A stretch of DNA of 33,597 nucleotides, taken from contig JANXZA010000006.1 in the NCBI GenBank assembly GCA_025355745.1, forward strand, positions 1 to 33,597. Reading direction: 5' to 3'. The first letter of the stretch is position 1. Every line of letters starts with the position of its first letter. Under the pieces are notes generated by a model that saw only the letters and a program-made list of their open reading frames with translations, was not told the origin of the DNA and did not search any database. This DNA comes from Rhizobacter sp. GTDB taxonomy: Bacteria > Pseudomonadota > Gammaproteobacteria > Burkholderiales > Burkholderiaceae_C. Below, one piece after another: positions 1-8,316 of this stretch. The position numbers and the translations under genes are program-made.

Positions 1-1
1 C

Positions 2-82
2 CCGACGCTCGGCGAAACCATCGGCCTGGCGGCCGAGGCTTTCGAGGGCGCGTGCACTGATCTGCCGCCGGTGAAACGGTGA
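2..82 (+). CDS. lpdA: Dihydrolipoyl dehydrogenase, C-terminal end (partial)
   Basis: Only the last 26 codons and the TGA stop lie in the window. The peptide contains PTLGETIGLAAEAFEG and then TDLPP. This corresponds to the C-terminal dimer-interface segment of LpdA-type dihydrolipoyl dehydrogenase, where the E. coli protein reads HPTLHESVGLAAEVFEGS followed by TDLPNP. The enzyme is the FAD-dependent E3 subunit that reoxidises dihydrolipoyl groups of 2-oxo acid dehydrogenase complexes. The match is to a short segment recalled from the family, so the family is likely. Which complex it serves (pyruvate or 2-oxoglutarate dehydrogenase) cannot be told from here. Confidence 0.75.
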   Translation, partial: PTLGETIGLAAEAFEGACTDLPPVKR

Positions 83-125
83 TGTGGCGTGGCCTGCTGG
101 CCGGACCCCGGCAACTCGGCGGTTC

Positions 126-521
126 TCAGGCTTCGACGACCGGGTTGCCAGGCAGCGACGTGGCTCGCTCGAGCAGTTGCACGTCGCGGGTCAGCAGCGA
201 CAAATGCTCGCTTCGGGCCACGCCGAGCAGAAGGCAATCGAACGGGTCCGGGTGCAGGCCGAAAAGCGCCGCGCCTGAGATGACATGAGCGGCAGTCAAG
301 GGCAACAGTCTGAACCCGAAATTCTCGATCTGATCGGCCAGCGAACCCTCGGGGAGCGGCAATTTGCCGGTTGCGTTCTTCGCCAGCAACTCAAATACGC
401 TGATGACGCTCACGCTGCAGTCGTGGCGCTCGATCAGGCTGCGGGCTTGATTGCCAAGTCTGCGATCGCTGCGCAGCCACCACAGAACGATGTGGGTGTC
501 GAGCAGCAACCGTCGGCTCAT
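126..521 (-). CDS. vapC: PIN-domain toxin, VapC family
   Basis: A 131-residue PIN-domain protein, probably a Mg-dependent RNase toxin of a type II toxin-antitoxin system. The N-terminus LLLDTHIVLWWL carries the first catalytic Asp (D8). E44 lies in VFELLAKNATGKL, and the C-terminal acidic residues are in HPDPFDCLLL (D92, D95) and LLTRD (D113), so the acidic set looks complete. The length is normal for the family. The ATG overlaps the stop of the upstream antitoxin gene by 4 nt (ATGA), which implies translational coupling. The RNA target cannot be inferred from the sequence. Confidence 0.85.
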   Translation of the reverse strand: MSRRLLLDTHIVLWWLRSDRRLGNQARSLIERHDCSVSVISVFELLAKNATGKLPLPEGSLADQIENFGFRLLPLTAAHVISGAALFGLHPDPFDCLLLGVARSEHLSLLTRDVQLLERATSLPGNPVVEA

Positions 522-838
522 CGGCTTGCTTTGGCACCGCGCCCGGCCGTCAGAGTGCGAGTTCGCTGCCGGGATGTGGGCACAGGTGCGGCCGGCTCGA
601 TCGGGTGGTCAAGAATCAGTTTGGCGAGGGCGGCGTTCGTCTCAGGGCTGTCCCAGTCGTCGTCAGGGGGCGGAAGGTGTTTCCAAGCCCCGTAACCGCG
701 GGTCTTGGGCTGATCCACGAGCTTGACGAGGCGCACCATCGGCTTGCCGTGGTTGGCGATGACCACGTCTTCGCCGTCGAGAGCGGCCTTGACCAGCTTC
801 GAGAGCTGGTTCTTGGCTTCGAGCATGTTGACTTGCAT
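518..838 (-). CDS. Antitoxin, Phd/YefM family, partner of the PIN toxin
   Basis: A 106-residue protein starting MQVNMLEAKNQLSKLVKAAL, the typical Phd/YefM fold (N-terminal DNA-binding and dimerisation part), followed by VVIANHGKPMVRLV. The ATG at 838 was chosen over an ATG 14 codons upstream because the family begins at this point and a GGAG ribosome-binding site lies just before it. The C-terminal 50 residues, rich in Pro, Asp and Arg, would wrap and neutralise the toxin. Such antitoxins normally repress their own operon. Its stop overlaps the toxin start by 4 nt. Confidence 0.82.
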   Translation of the reverse strand: MQVNMLEAKNQLSKLVKAALDGEDVVIANHGKPMVRLVKLVDQPKTRGYGAWKHLPPPDDDWDSPETNAALAKLILDHPIEPAAPVPTSRQRTRTLTAGRGAKASR

Positions 839-879
839 GGTGGCTCCGTTGCTCTGTCGCTGGGTTCGTGCGATGCGCA

Positions 880-908
880 ATTCTAGCCAAGCTGGCCAAG
901 TTGTTGAA
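880..908 (-). promoter_or_regulatory. Candidate promoter/operator of the toxin-antitoxin pair
   Basis: Reading the minus strand, TAGAAT (885-880) is a good -10 match about 40 nt before the antitoxin ATG. TTCAAC (908-903), 17 nt further up, is a weak -35. Between them two direct copies of CTTGGC lie 9 bp apart (CTTGGC-CAG-CTTGGC), a plausible binding site for the autoregulating antitoxin. The motifs are visible; the function is inference. Confidence 0.35.
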
Positions 909-962
909 ACGGATCTGGCCAGACAGGATCGAGCAGGTCCGGCCCGACCCGGCCCGCGCGCC

Positions 963-1508
963 TCAGGCGATGTCGGCGCAGTGCACTTCGAATCGGCCGG
1001 CGCGGCGGTCGGCGAAGAAGTATTTCAGGGTCTCGCGCACGGTGCGAAACGCCAGTTCGTCCCAGGGAATTTCGGCTTCGCTGAAGAGCCGTGCCTCGAT
1101 CGTTTCGGGGCCGGGGGCGAACACGGTGTCGAGCAGACGGGCACGGAAATAAAGGTGCACCTGGCCGACCCGCACGACACTGAGGACGCTGAACAAGCCC
1201 TCCATCTCGAAGTGGGCGCCGGCCTCTTCATCGGTTTCGCGGGCTGCCCCCCGGGGCGCGCTTTCGCCGAGTTCCATGAAGCCGGCCGGCAGCGTCCACA
1301 GGCCGTAGCGCGGCTCGATGTTGCGCCGGCACAGCAGCACCTGATCGCCCCAGACAGGCACCGTGCCGACGACGTTGATCGGGTTCTCGTAGTGCACCGC
1401 GCCGCACACCGTGCAGGTGGCGCGCTCGCGGTTGTCATCGGTCGGAACGGCGTACTGCACCGCGCCGCCACAGGCCTTGCAATGCTTGAAACTGCGCGGG
1501 ATCAACAT
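963..1508 (-). CDS. Nudix hydrolase with N-terminal zinc ribbon
   Basis: A 181-residue protein beginning MLIPRSFKHCKACGG. The start at 1508 was chosen because upstream in-frame sequence is unlike the family. Two CxxC pairs (C10/C13 and C32/C35) form a zinc ribbon like those ahead of NADH-pyrophosphatase-type Nudix domains. The Nudix box spans about residues 76-98 (G76, E82, R90-E91, E94-E95, G97) and fits the GX5EX7REUXEEXGU pattern, except for Thr at the first hydrophobic position. The family hydrolyses nucleoside diphosphates linked to another moiety. The substrate is not predictable here, though NADH or ADP-ribose-type compounds are usual. It is divergent from pgeF, with 130 bp between them. 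Confidence 0.85.
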   Translation of the reverse strand: MLIPRSFKHCKACGGAVQYAVPTDDNRERATCTVCGAVHYENPINVVGTVPVWGDQVLLCRRNIEPRYGLWTLPAGFMELGESAPRGAARETDEEAGAHFEMEGLFSVLSVVRVGQVHLYFRARLLDTVFAPGPETIEARLFSEAEIPWDELAFRTVRETLKYFFADRRAGRFEVHCADIA

Positions 1509-1638
1509 CGCTGCAAGTGTAGCGGCGCGCCCGCCGCAGGGGTTCGCGTCAGGGGCATGGGCGGGCCTGCGTGGCATCATCTCGGGCCGGCTCGAAGGCC
1601 TTTGTTCTCGTCGCTCCGCGTCGAGCGAAACTCCCGTG

Positions 1639-2424
1639 ATGACGACCTTGCCGACACCCTCCGACTGGCTGGTTCCAGACTGGTCCGCAACCGGCGTCGG
1701 TGCCCTGATGACGACGCGTTCCGGCGGTGTCAGCGCGGCGCCATTCGACAGCTTCAACCTGCGTTTGCACACCGGTGACGCGCCCGCCGCAGTGGCCGAA
1801 AACCAGGCCCGGCTGGCGCGCATCGCGGGCGCTGTGCCGGTCTACCTGAACCAGGTTCACGGCGCGCGCGTGGTGCGTCTGGGGCGGGCCGACGCCGCAC
1901 TCGCAGCGCCGGTTCACGATGCCGATGCGAGCATCACCACGTTCCCTGGCATCGCCTGCGCGGTGCAGGTGGCCGACTGTCTGCCCGTGCTGTTCGCCGC
2001 GCCGCACGGGCGCGCGGTCGGCGCCGCGCATGCCGGCTGGCGCGGCTTGGCCGGTGGCGTGATCGAAGCCACCTTGCAGGCGGTCTGCGAAGCGGCGGCG
2101 TGCGAGCCATCGCAAGTGCAGGTGTGGCTCGGGGCTGGCATCGGACCGACACGCTTCGAGGTCGGCGACGATGTCTTCGAGCGCTTCGCGCTTCTCGTGC
2201 CGCAGACCGCACCACCGCGCTTCACCCCGCACGGCCCGGGCAAGTGGTTGGCCGACCTGGTGGGCCTCGCGCAAGACCGCCTGCACGCGGCCGGTGTGCG
2301 GGCCATTCACGGCGGGCGCTGGTGCACGGTCAGCGATCCGTCACGGTTCTTTTCGTTCCGCCGCGACCGAGTCACCGGCCGCATGGCCGCGCTGGTCTGG
2401 GTCGATCCCGGCGCCGGCGGTTGA
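1639..2424 (+). CDS. pgeF: Peptidoglycan editing factor PgeF / YfiH (laccase-domain, DUF152)
   Basis: A 261-residue protein of the YfiH/LACC1 family (multicopper polyphenol oxidase-type domain). The zinc-binding catalytic triad is visible: H74 in NQVHG, C114 in VADCLPVLF and H131 in AAHAGWRG. GAGIGPTRFEVG and the C-terminal FSFRRD..TGRMAA are also diagnostic. Family members remove wrongly incorporated amino acids from peptidoglycan precursors, and several cleave purine nucleosides. The ATG at 1639 fits the family length; a GTG one codon earlier is possible. The gene lies upstream of phaC in the same direction, and its 3' end overlaps the convergent small membrane-protein gene by 84 bp. Confidence 0.9.
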   Translation: MTTLPTPSDWLVPDWSATGVGALMTTRSGGVSAAPFDSFNLRLHTGDAPAAVAENQARLARIAGAVPVYLNQVHGARVVRLGRADAALAAPVHDADASITTFPGIACAVQVADCLPVLFAAPHGRAVGAAHAGWRGLAGGVIEATLQAVCEAAACEPSQVQVWLGAGIGPTRFEVGDDVFERFALLVPQTAPPRFTPHGPGKWLADLVGLAQDRLHAAGVRAIHGGRWCTVSDPSRFFSFRRDRVTGRMAALVWVDPGAGG

Positions 2425-2637
2425 CTCGGGCGAGGCGTCCGGCAGTGCCGCTTCCGCAGCCCGCCGCACACTGCGCCGCGCCGGGCTCAGCATCAGGTAA
2501 AGCACGATGCTCAGCGGCAGCACGCCGTACAGCAAAAAGGTGACGATGGCGCCGAGCAGCGTGCCGTCGCTGCCGGTCGCCTCGACCACGGCGACCATCA
2601 GCACCACGTACAACCAGGCGAATGCGATCAGGATCAT
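2341..2637 (-). CDS. Small membrane protein of unknown function
   Basis: A 98-residue protein with two hydrophobic helices at about residues 2-20 (MILIAFAWLYVVLMVAVV) and 28-51. Then comes an Arg-rich stretch (SPARRSVRRAAE) and a polar, probably cytoplasmic tail. I do not recognise a named family. The helix pair followed by basic residues argues for a genuine inner-membrane protein, with the tail inside by the positive-inside rule. The last 84 bp overlap the 3' end of pgeF on the opposite strand, so the true C-terminus could be affected by constraint from pgeF. It is divergent from phaC. Confidence 0.6.
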   Translation of the reverse strand: MILIAFAWLYVVLMVAVVEATGSDGTLLGAIVTFLLYGVLPLSIVLYLMLSPARRSVRRAAEAALPDASPESTAGAGIDPDQRGHAAGDSVAAERKEP

Positions 2638-2660
2638 GTTATTTCGACCGGGTTGATCTG

Positions 2661-2695
2661 CCGCAGCGTTTGGGCTGCGGGCACATCACTATGAT
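2661..2695 (+). promoter_or_regulatory. Candidate phaC promoter with inverted repeat
   Basis: A perfect 7-bp inverted repeat, CCGCAGC-6 nt-GCTGCGG (2661-2680), lies 10 bp upstream of TATGAT (2690-2695), a good -10 hexamer. No clear -35 is seen at the expected spacing; the repeat occupies that place. The phaC start follows 40 bp later behind GAGGAG. The palindrome could be an operator for a regulator of PHB synthesis or an activator site. This is inference from position alone. Confidence 0.35.
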
Positions 2696-2734
2696 CGGGT
2701 TGTCGAATTGGCAGCAGAACCATCGAGGAGACCC

Positions 2735-4444
2735 ATGAAAGCTTTGTTGAATACCGATGCCGTGTCTGGCGCCATGCCCGTGATGAACGCCGCCATCCAA
2801 TCAGCCACGGCGCAGATGACCGATGCGTGGAAACTGCTCAGCGGGCTGAGCCTGCCGCTGCCAGCCGTCGCCGAGTTGCAGAACAGCTACCTGAGACAGT
2901 CGAGCGAGCTCTGGAACCAGACCTTGCGGGTCGGCGCGGCAGCACCTTCTGCGGCGCCCGTCGACCGCCGCTTCAGCGGCCATGACTGGGCCGCCAATCC
3001 GGCGGCTGCCTACACCGCGCAGATGTACCTGCTGAACGCCCGCACCCTGCTGCAGATGGCTGACCACCTCGAAGGCGACGCGAAGACGCGCCAGCGCATC
3101 CGCTTTGCGGTGCAGCAGTTCATCGACGCGGCCTCGCCCAGCAACTACCTGGCGCTGAACCCCGATGCGCAGCGCAAGGCGATCGAGTCGAAGGGCGAAA
3201 GCATCACCCAGGGCCTGAAGCAGTTGTGGCACGACGTGCAGCAAGGCCATGTCTCGCAGACCGACGAAAGCGTGTTCGAGGTCGGCCGCAACGTGGCCAC
3301 CAGCGAAGGCAGCGTGGTGTTCGAGAACGAGCTGTTCCAGCTGATCGAATACAAGCCGTTGACGCCGAAGGTGTTCGAGCGGCCCATGCTGTTCGTGCCG
3401 CCGTGCATCAACAAGTACTACATCCTCGATCTGCAGCCCGACAACTCGCTGATCCGCTACACCGTGGCGCAGGGCCACCGCCTGTTCGTGATCAGTTGGC
3501 GCAATGCCGACGAGAGCGTCAAGTCCGCCACCTGGGACCACTACATCGAAGACGCGGTGATTCGCGCCATCGGCCTGGTGCAGGAGATCAGCGGCAGCGC
3601 CAAGGTCAACACGCTGGGCTTCTGCATCGGCGGCACCATATTGGCCACGGCGCTGGCGGTGCTGGCGGCGCGCGGCGAGAAGCCAGCCGCGAGCGTGACC
3701 CTGCTCACCGCCTTCCTCGATTTCTCGGACACCGGCATCCTCGACCTGTTCATCGACGAGAGCATGGTGCGGATGCGCGAGATGACCCTCGGCGCCGAGA
3801 GCCCGGGCGGCGGCAGCCTGCTGAAAGGCAAGGAACTCGCGACGACCTTCAGCTTCCTGCGGCCGAACGACCTGGTCTGGAACTATGTCGTCGGCAACTA
3901 CCTGAAGGGCGAAGCGCCGCCGCCCTTCGACCTGCTGTACTGGAACGGCGACAGCACGAATCTGCCGGGGCCGATGTATTGCTGGTACCTGCGCAACACG
4001 TACCTCGAAAACAACCTCATCAAGCCCGGCAGGGCGACGGTGTGCGGCGCGAAGATCGACCTTGGCAGCATCGACGCCCCGACCTACCTCTATGCCTCGC
4101 GCGAAGACCACATCGTGCCCTGGGAAGGGGCCTACCGCAGCACCGCCGTGCTGAAAGGCAAAACCAGGTTCGTGCTCGGTGCTTCGGGCCACATCGCCGG
4201 GGTCATCAACCCGCCGGCGAAGGGCAAGCGCAGCCACTGGATCGGTGGCGCCGCGAAGTTGCCGACTGACGCGAAATCGTGGTTCGACGCCGCGAAGGAG
4301 CACCCGGGCAGCTGGTGGACCGACTGGTCCGACTGGCTCGAAGGCCATTCCGGCAAGAAGACCGCTGCGCCCAAATCGCCCGGCAACCGCCAGCACCCAG
4401 TCATCGAGCCAGCACCGGGGCGCTATGTGAAGGCCAAGGCTTGA
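2735..4444 (+). CDS. phaC: Class I poly(3-hydroxyalkanoate) synthase PhaC
   Basis: A 569-residue enzyme that polymerises (R)-3-hydroxyacyl-CoA, mainly 3-hydroxybutyryl-CoA, on the surface of PHB granules. The lipase-like box GFCIGG holds nucleophile C297. D458 (SREDHIVPW) and H486 (SGHIAGVINPP) complete the triad. The spacings of 161 and 28 residues equal those recalled for the Cupriavidus necator enzyme (C319, D480, H508). The N-terminal region is about 20 residues shorter than that protein. The ATG at 2735 follows GAGGAG, and an in-frame upstream codon lacks such a site. phaA and phaB follow, the standard phaCAB order. Confidence 0.97.
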   Translation: MKALLNTDAVSGAMPVMNAAIQSATAQMTDAWKLLSGLSLPLPAVAELQNSYLRQSSELWNQTLRVGAAAPSAAPVDRRFSGHDWAANPAAAYTAQMYLLNARTLLQMADHLEGDAKTRQRIRFAVQQFIDAASPSNYLALNPDAQRKAIESKGESITQGLKQLWHDVQQGHVSQTDESVFEVGRNVATSEGSVVFENELFQLIEYKPLTPKVFERPMLFVPPCINKYYILDLQPDNSLIRYTVAQGHRLFVISWRNADESVKSATWDHYIEDAVIRAIGLVQEISGSAKVNTLGFCIGGTILATALAVLAARGEKPAASVTLLTAFLDFSDTGILDLFIDESMVRMREMTLGAESPGGGSLLKGKELATTFSFLRPNDLVWNYVVGNYLKGEAPPPFDLLYWNGDSTNLPGPMYCWYLRNTYLENNLIKPGRATVCGAKIDLGSIDAPTYLYASREDHIVPWEGAYRSTAVLKGKTRFVLGASGHIAGVINPPAKGKRSHWIGGAAKLPTDAKSWFDAAKEHPGSWWTDWSDWLEGHSGKKTAAPKSPGNRQHPVIEPAPGRYVKAKA

Positions 4445-4541
4445 CGTTTGGCGGTCATTTCAGCATCCAGCATTTCACATTCGCTTCGCTTTGGTTTCAG
4501 TTTAGTTGTCAACTTTCAACCTGCCCTTTGGAGAACCTCTC

Positions 4542-5723
4542 ATGACCACCGACATCGTCATCGTCGCCGCTGCCCGCACTGCCGTGGGCAAGTTCGGCGG
4601 CTCGCTCGCCAAGACCCCCGCCCCGGAACTCGGCGCCGCCGTGGTGGCCGACCTGCTGCGCCGCGCGAACCTCAGCGGCGAGCAGATCAACGAGCTGATC
4701 CTCGGCCAGGTGCTGACCGCCGGCTCGGGCCAGAACCCGGCGCGCCAGACCGTCATCAAGAGCGGCCTGCCGCAAGGCGTACCGGCACTGACCATCAACG
4801 CCGTCTGCGGCTCCGGCCTGAAGGCCGTGATGCTGGCCGCGCAGGCGATCCGCGATGGCGACTCCGAAATCATCATCGCCGGCGGCCAGGAGAACATGAG
4901 CCTGGCGCCGCACGTGCTGCCGGGCTCGCGCGACGGCATGCGCATGGGCGACTGGAAGCTTGTCGATTCGATGATCGTCGACGGCCTGTTCGACGTGTAC
5001 AACAAATACCACATGGGCATCACGGCCGAGAACGTCGCGAAGAAGTACGACATCAGCCGCGACAAGCAGGATGCGCTTGCGCTGGGCAGCCAGCAGAAGG
5101 CGGCGGCAGCGCAGGAAGCGGGCCGCTTCAAGGACGAGATCGTGCCGTTCAGCATCGCGCAGAAGAAGGGCGACCCCATCGTCTTCGCGGCCGACGAGTT
5201 CATCAACAAGAAGACCACCGCCGACGTGCTGGCCGGCCTGCGCCCCGCCTTCGACAAGGCCGGCACGGTGACGGCCGGCAATGCCTCGGGCCTGAACGAC
5301 GGCGCGGCCGGCGTGGTCGTGATGACGGCCACGAAGGCCGCGCAACTCGGCCTGAAGCCGCTTGCCCGCATCGCCAGTTACGCCACGGTGGCGCTCGACC
5401 CGTCGGTGATGGGCATGGGCCCGGTGCCGGCCTCGCAGAAGGCCTTGCAGCGGGCAGGCTGGAAGGCCCAGGACCTCGACCTGCTAGAGATCAACGAAGC
5501 TTTTGCCGCACAGGCCTGCGCAGTCAACAACGAAATGGGCTGGGACACCAGCAAGGTGAATGTGAACGGCGGGGCGATCGCCATCGGGCATCCGATCGGT
5601 GCATCGGGCTGCCGCATTCTGGTGACCTTGCTGCACGAAATGCAGCGCCGCGACGCCAAAAAAGGCATCGCTTCGCTGTGCATCGGGGGTGGCATGGGTG
5701 TTGCACTCTGCGTGGAGCGTTGA
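4542..5723 (+). CDS. phaA: Acetyl-CoA C-acetyltransferase (beta-ketothiolase) PhaA
   Basis: A 393-residue thiolase that condenses two acetyl-CoA to acetoacetyl-CoA, the first step of PHB synthesis. The nucleophile C89 sits in [11 protein letters not shown], the same position as in the Zoogloea enzyme. H350 is in the [10 protein letters not shown] motif and C380 in [20 protein letters not shown] is also present. The ATG at 4542 follows GGAGAACCTCTC. It lies 97 bp after phaC, and phaB starts 23 bp after its stop, so it is probably part of one transcript. The PHB-cluster context favours a biosynthetic rather than degradative thiolase. Confidence 0.96.
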   Translation: MTTDIVIVAAARTAVGKFGGSLAKTPAPELGAAVVADLLRRANLSGEQINELILGQVLTAGSGQNPARQTVIKSGLPQGVPALTINAVCGSGLKAVMLAAQAIRDGDSEIIIAGGQENMSLAPHVLPGSRDGMRMGDWKLVDSMIVDGLFDVYNKYHMGITAENVAKKYDISRDKQDALALGSQQKAAAAQEAGRFKDEIVPFSIAQKKGDPIVFAADEFINKKTTADVLAGLRPAFDKAGTVTAGNASGLNDGAAGVVVMTATKAAQLGLKPLARIASYATVALDPSVMGMGPVPASQKALQRAGWKAQDLDLLEINEAFAAQACAVNNEMGWDTSKVNVNGGAIAIGHPIGASGCRILVTLLHEMQRRDAKKGIASLCIGGGMGVALCVER

Positions 5724-5746
5724 ATGGTCAAGCGCAGGAGCCCGGC

Positions 5747-6484
5747 ATGAGTCAAAAAATAGCGTACGTCACCGGTGGCATGGGCGGCATCGGCACGACG
5801 ATGTGCCAGCGCCTGCACACCGACGGCTTCACCGTCATTGCCGGTTGCGGCCCGAGCCGCGACTACGCGAAATGGCTGGGCGAGCAGACGGCGCTCGGCT
5901 TCACCTTCCACGCCTCGGTTGGCAATGTCGGCGACTGGAATTCGACCGTCGCGGCCTTCGAGCGGGTCAAGGCCGAGCACGGCCCGGTCGATGTGCTGGT
6001 GAACAACGCCGGCATCACGCGCGACGGCATGTTCCGCAAGATGAGCCGCGCCGACTGGGACGCGGTGATCGAGACCAATCTGACGAGCCTGTTCAACGTC
6101 ACCAAGCAGGTCATCGACGACATGGTCGAGCGCGGCTGGGGCCGGGTCATCAACATCAGCTCGGTGAACGGCGAGAAGGGCCAGTTCGGTCAGACCAATT
6201 ATTCGGCCGCGAAGGCCGGCATGCACGGCTTCACGATGGCGCTGGCGCAGGAGGTGGCGAACAAGGGCGTGACGGTGAACACCGTGAGCCCGGGCTATAT
6301 CGCTACCGACATGGTCAAGGCGATCCGCCAGGACGTGCTCGACAAGATCATCGCTGGCATCCCGGTGAAGCGTCTGGGCACGCCGGCCGACATCGCCTCG
6401 ATGGTGGCGTGGGTGGCGTCAGATGAGTCGGGCTTCGCAACCGGGGCCGATTTCTCGGTCAATGGTGGCTTGCACATGGGGTGA
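5747..6484 (+). CDS. phaB: Acetoacetyl-CoA reductase PhaB
   Basis: A 245-residue short-chain dehydrogenase that reduces acetoacetyl-CoA to (R)-3-hydroxybutyryl-CoA with NADPH, feeding PhaC. The nucleotide-binding motif TGGMGGIG lies at the N-terminus and NNAGITRDGMFRKM in the middle. The catalytic S139, Y152 and K156 lie in NISSVNG and YSAAKAG, and GYIATDMV is typical of this subfamily. The ATG at 5747 has AGGAG six bases upstream. It is the last gene of the phaCAB run. A palindromic repeat begins immediately after its stop, and the next gene converges from the other side. Confidence 0.96.
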   Translation: MSQKIAYVTGGMGGIGTTMCQRLHTDGFTVIAGCGPSRDYAKWLGEQTALGFTFHASVGNVGDWNSTVAAFERVKAEHGPVDVLVNNAGITRDGMFRKMSRADWDAVIETNLTSLFNVTKQVIDDMVERGWGRVINISSVNGEKGQFGQTNYSAAKAGMHGFTMALAQEVANKGVTVNTVSPGYIATDMVKAIRQDVLDKIIAGIPVKRLGTPADIASMVAWVASDESGFATGADFSVNGGLHMG

Positions 6485-6625
6485 GGCCTCAAATGCAAAC
6501 AGCCTTCACCGCAGAGGGGCGGAGTTGACGGAGTTGACGGAGTTGCGCAGAGTTAAAACCAAAGGCGGCTTTCTTGACTCTGAGCAACTCCGCAAACTCC
6601 GTTCCTCTGCGGTGAATGAATTGGC
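6485..6625. repeat. Palindromic repeat, copy 1 (between phaB and the GDT1-family gene)
   Basis: Fills the 147-bp gap between two convergent genes. The inner arms TTCACCGCAGAGG (6505-6517) and CCTCTGCGGTGAA (6604-6616) are a perfect 13-bp inverted repeat. Inside, the left arm continues as units near CGGAGTTGA repeated three times and then CGCAGAGTT; the right arm carries the near complement. The left flank GGCCTCAAATGCAAA resembles the outer end of copies 2 and 4. As RNA it would fold into a long hairpin, so it may also stop transcription from both sides. Confidence 0.8.
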
Positions 6626-6631
6626 TCGTTC

Positions 6632-7207
6632 TCAAAGCAACTTGCCGACGTTCAGCAACGTCGCCACACCCAGCACCGCGAAGATCGCCGCGGCGATGCC
6701 GTGCACCAGCCGCATCGGCACCCGGCGCGCGAGTTTGCCGCCGATGAACACCGCCGGCACATCGGCGATCAGCATGCCCAGCGTCGTGCCGGCCACGACG
6801 GCCACCAGGTCCTGGTAGCGCGCCGCCAGCGCGACGGTGGCGATCTGGGTCTTGTCGCCCATCTCGGCCAGGAAGAACGCGATCACGGTCGTGCCGAACA
6901 CGCCGAACCGCCCTGACTCGGCGGTGTCGGCATCGATCTTGTCGGGCACCAGCATCCAGCCGGCCATCGCGATGAACGACACGCCGATGACCCAGCGCAG
7001 CACGTCGGGCCCGAGCGCACGGGCCACCCACGCGCCCACCAACCCGGCCGTGACGTGGTTCGCCAGCGTCGCGACCAGGATGCCGAGCACGATCGGCACG
7101 GGCTTGCGGAACTTCACCGCCAGCAGCATCGCCAGCAGTTGCGTCTTGTCGCCCATCTCGCCGAGTGCGACAACGCCCGTGGAGACCAGGAAGGCTTCGA
7201 CGCTCAC
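6632..7207 (-). CDS. GDT1/TMEM165 family (UPF0016) divalent-cation transporter, probable Mn exporter
   Basis: A 191-residue inner-membrane protein with about six helices and the duplicated signature EMGDKTQ (residues 17-23 and 115-121) that defines UPF0016/GDT1. Bacterial members such as MneA export manganese; plant and yeast members move Mn or Ca. The start is a GTG preceded by AGGGA. The gene follows mnmH by 22 bp and is probably cotranscribed with the map-glnD-mnmH series. There is no room in the 22-bp gap for a Mn riboswitch. The substrate is inferred from the family. Confidence 0.88.
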   Translation of the reverse strand: MSVEAFLVSTGVVALGEMGDKTQLLAMLLAVKFRKPVPIVLGILVATLANHVTAGLVGAWVARALGPDVLRWVIGVSFIAMAGWMLVPDKIDADTAESGRFGVFGTTVIAFFLAEMGDKTQIATVALAARYQDLVAVVAGTTLGMLIADVPAVFIGGKLARRVPMRLVHGIAAAIFAVLGVATLLNVGKLL

Positions 7208-7229
7208 CGGTCCCTATCCCGACGCCCGC

Positions 7230-8285
7230 CTAGCCGGCGGCCAACACACGCTCGGCGGTGGCCTCCAGGTCCGCAGTGCTGCCATCCCACTCGAGCGTCA
7301 GGTGCGGCGCGGCAATGCCGGCGAAGTTGCGCTTCATCGACTGTGCGTAGATCGGGTCGTAGTGGTTGACGAGCAGGTCGCGCACCACCTCGGCGGTACG
7401 CCCGGCGCGCGCGGCGGCTTGCCAGCCGTTCACAACCTCGTTGCCGCGCAGCGCCCGCAGCGCGCCGAGCCGCTCGCAGAACGCTTCGGTGTCGGTGACG
7501 AAGAAGTCGTAGTCCTCGATCAGCAGCGCGACGCGCGCCGGCAGCGCGAGGTCGAGCCGGATGCAGCTCGATGCCCGCATGCGCTCGATCAGCAGCGGCG
7601 GCACGCGCAGGTCGCCGACCTTCTTGCTCTCGCTCTCGACGAACACCGGGCGCGCCGCATCGAAGTTCCGCAGTGCGTCCCAGACGCGCGAGTCGAACTG
7701 CTTCTGGCTCGGCTGCGGGCTGCCCGGCACCAGGCCGAGTACTGAGCCGCGGTGGTTTGCCAGTGCTTCCAGATCGAGCACCTGCGCGCCCTGCGCGAGT
7801 AGCACCTGCAGCAGCCGGCTCTTGCCCGAGCCGGTGCTGCCGCAGACGACGCGGTAGCTGAATCGCAATGGCAGCTCATCGAGCGCGGCCAGCACCGCGC
7901 GCCGGTATTCGCGGTAGCCGCCTTCGAGCAGGTGGACGCGAAAGCCGATCTGGCCGAGCACCGTTGCGAGCGAACCGCTGCGCTTGCCGCCGCGCCAGCA
8001 GTAGATCAGCGGCTTCCAGTCGCGGCCCTTGTCGAACACCTCGCGTTCGAGGTGGTCGGCGATGTTGCGCGCCACCAGCGCGGCGCCGCGCTTTTGCGCG
8101 ACGAAGGGCGAGACCTGCTTGTACTCGGTGCCCACCAGCTTGCGCTGCGCGTCGTTCAGCGAAGGCCAGTTGACCGCGCCGGGCAGGCGGTCTTCGGCGA
8201 ACTCGCTTTCCGAGCGCGCGTCGATGATGGCGCTGAACTCGGCCAGCCGCGCGATCGCCTCGGCGGCGGGGAGGGTCAGCAGCAT
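7230..8285 (-). CDS. mnmH: tRNA 2-selenouridine synthase MnmH (SelU/YbbB)
   Basis: A 351-residue two-domain protein. An N-terminal rhodanese domain has its active Cys at C96 (IYCWRGGKRSGS). A P-loop domain follows with the Walker A motif GSTGSGKS (149-156). SelU replaces the sulfur of 2-thiouridine at the wobble position of tRNAs for Lys, Glu and Gln with selenium, using selenophosphate and passing through a geranylated intermediate. It depends on SelD, which is not in this window. It lies 31 bp after glnD and 22 bp before the GDT1-family gene, on the same strand. Confidence 0.93.
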   Translation of the reverse strand: MLLTLPAAEAIARLAEFSAIIDARSESEFAEDRLPGAVNWPSLNDAQRKLVGTEYKQVSPFVAQKRGAALVARNIADHLEREVFDKGRDWKPLIYCWRGGKRSGSLATVLGQIGFRVHLLEGGYREYRRAVLAALDELPLRFSYRVVCGSTGSGKSRLLQVLLAQGAQVLDLEALANHRGSVLGLVPGSPQPSQKQFDSRVWDALRNFDAARPVFVESESKKVGDLRVPPLLIERMRASSCIRLDLALPARVALLIEDYDFFVTDTEAFCERLGALRALRGNEVVNGWQAAARAGRTAEVVRDLLVNHYDPIYAQSMKRNFAGIAAPHLTLEWDGSTADLEATAERVLAAG

Positions 8286-8316
8286 CGGTCGCCCGGCGGT
8301 GCGAAACGAGGCGGGT

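Noticed and set aside
4504-4514. AGTTG-T-CAACT palindrome between phaC and phaA as an operator
   Set aside because: Arms of 5 bp are too short to stand out, and no promoter motif is nearby; probably chance.
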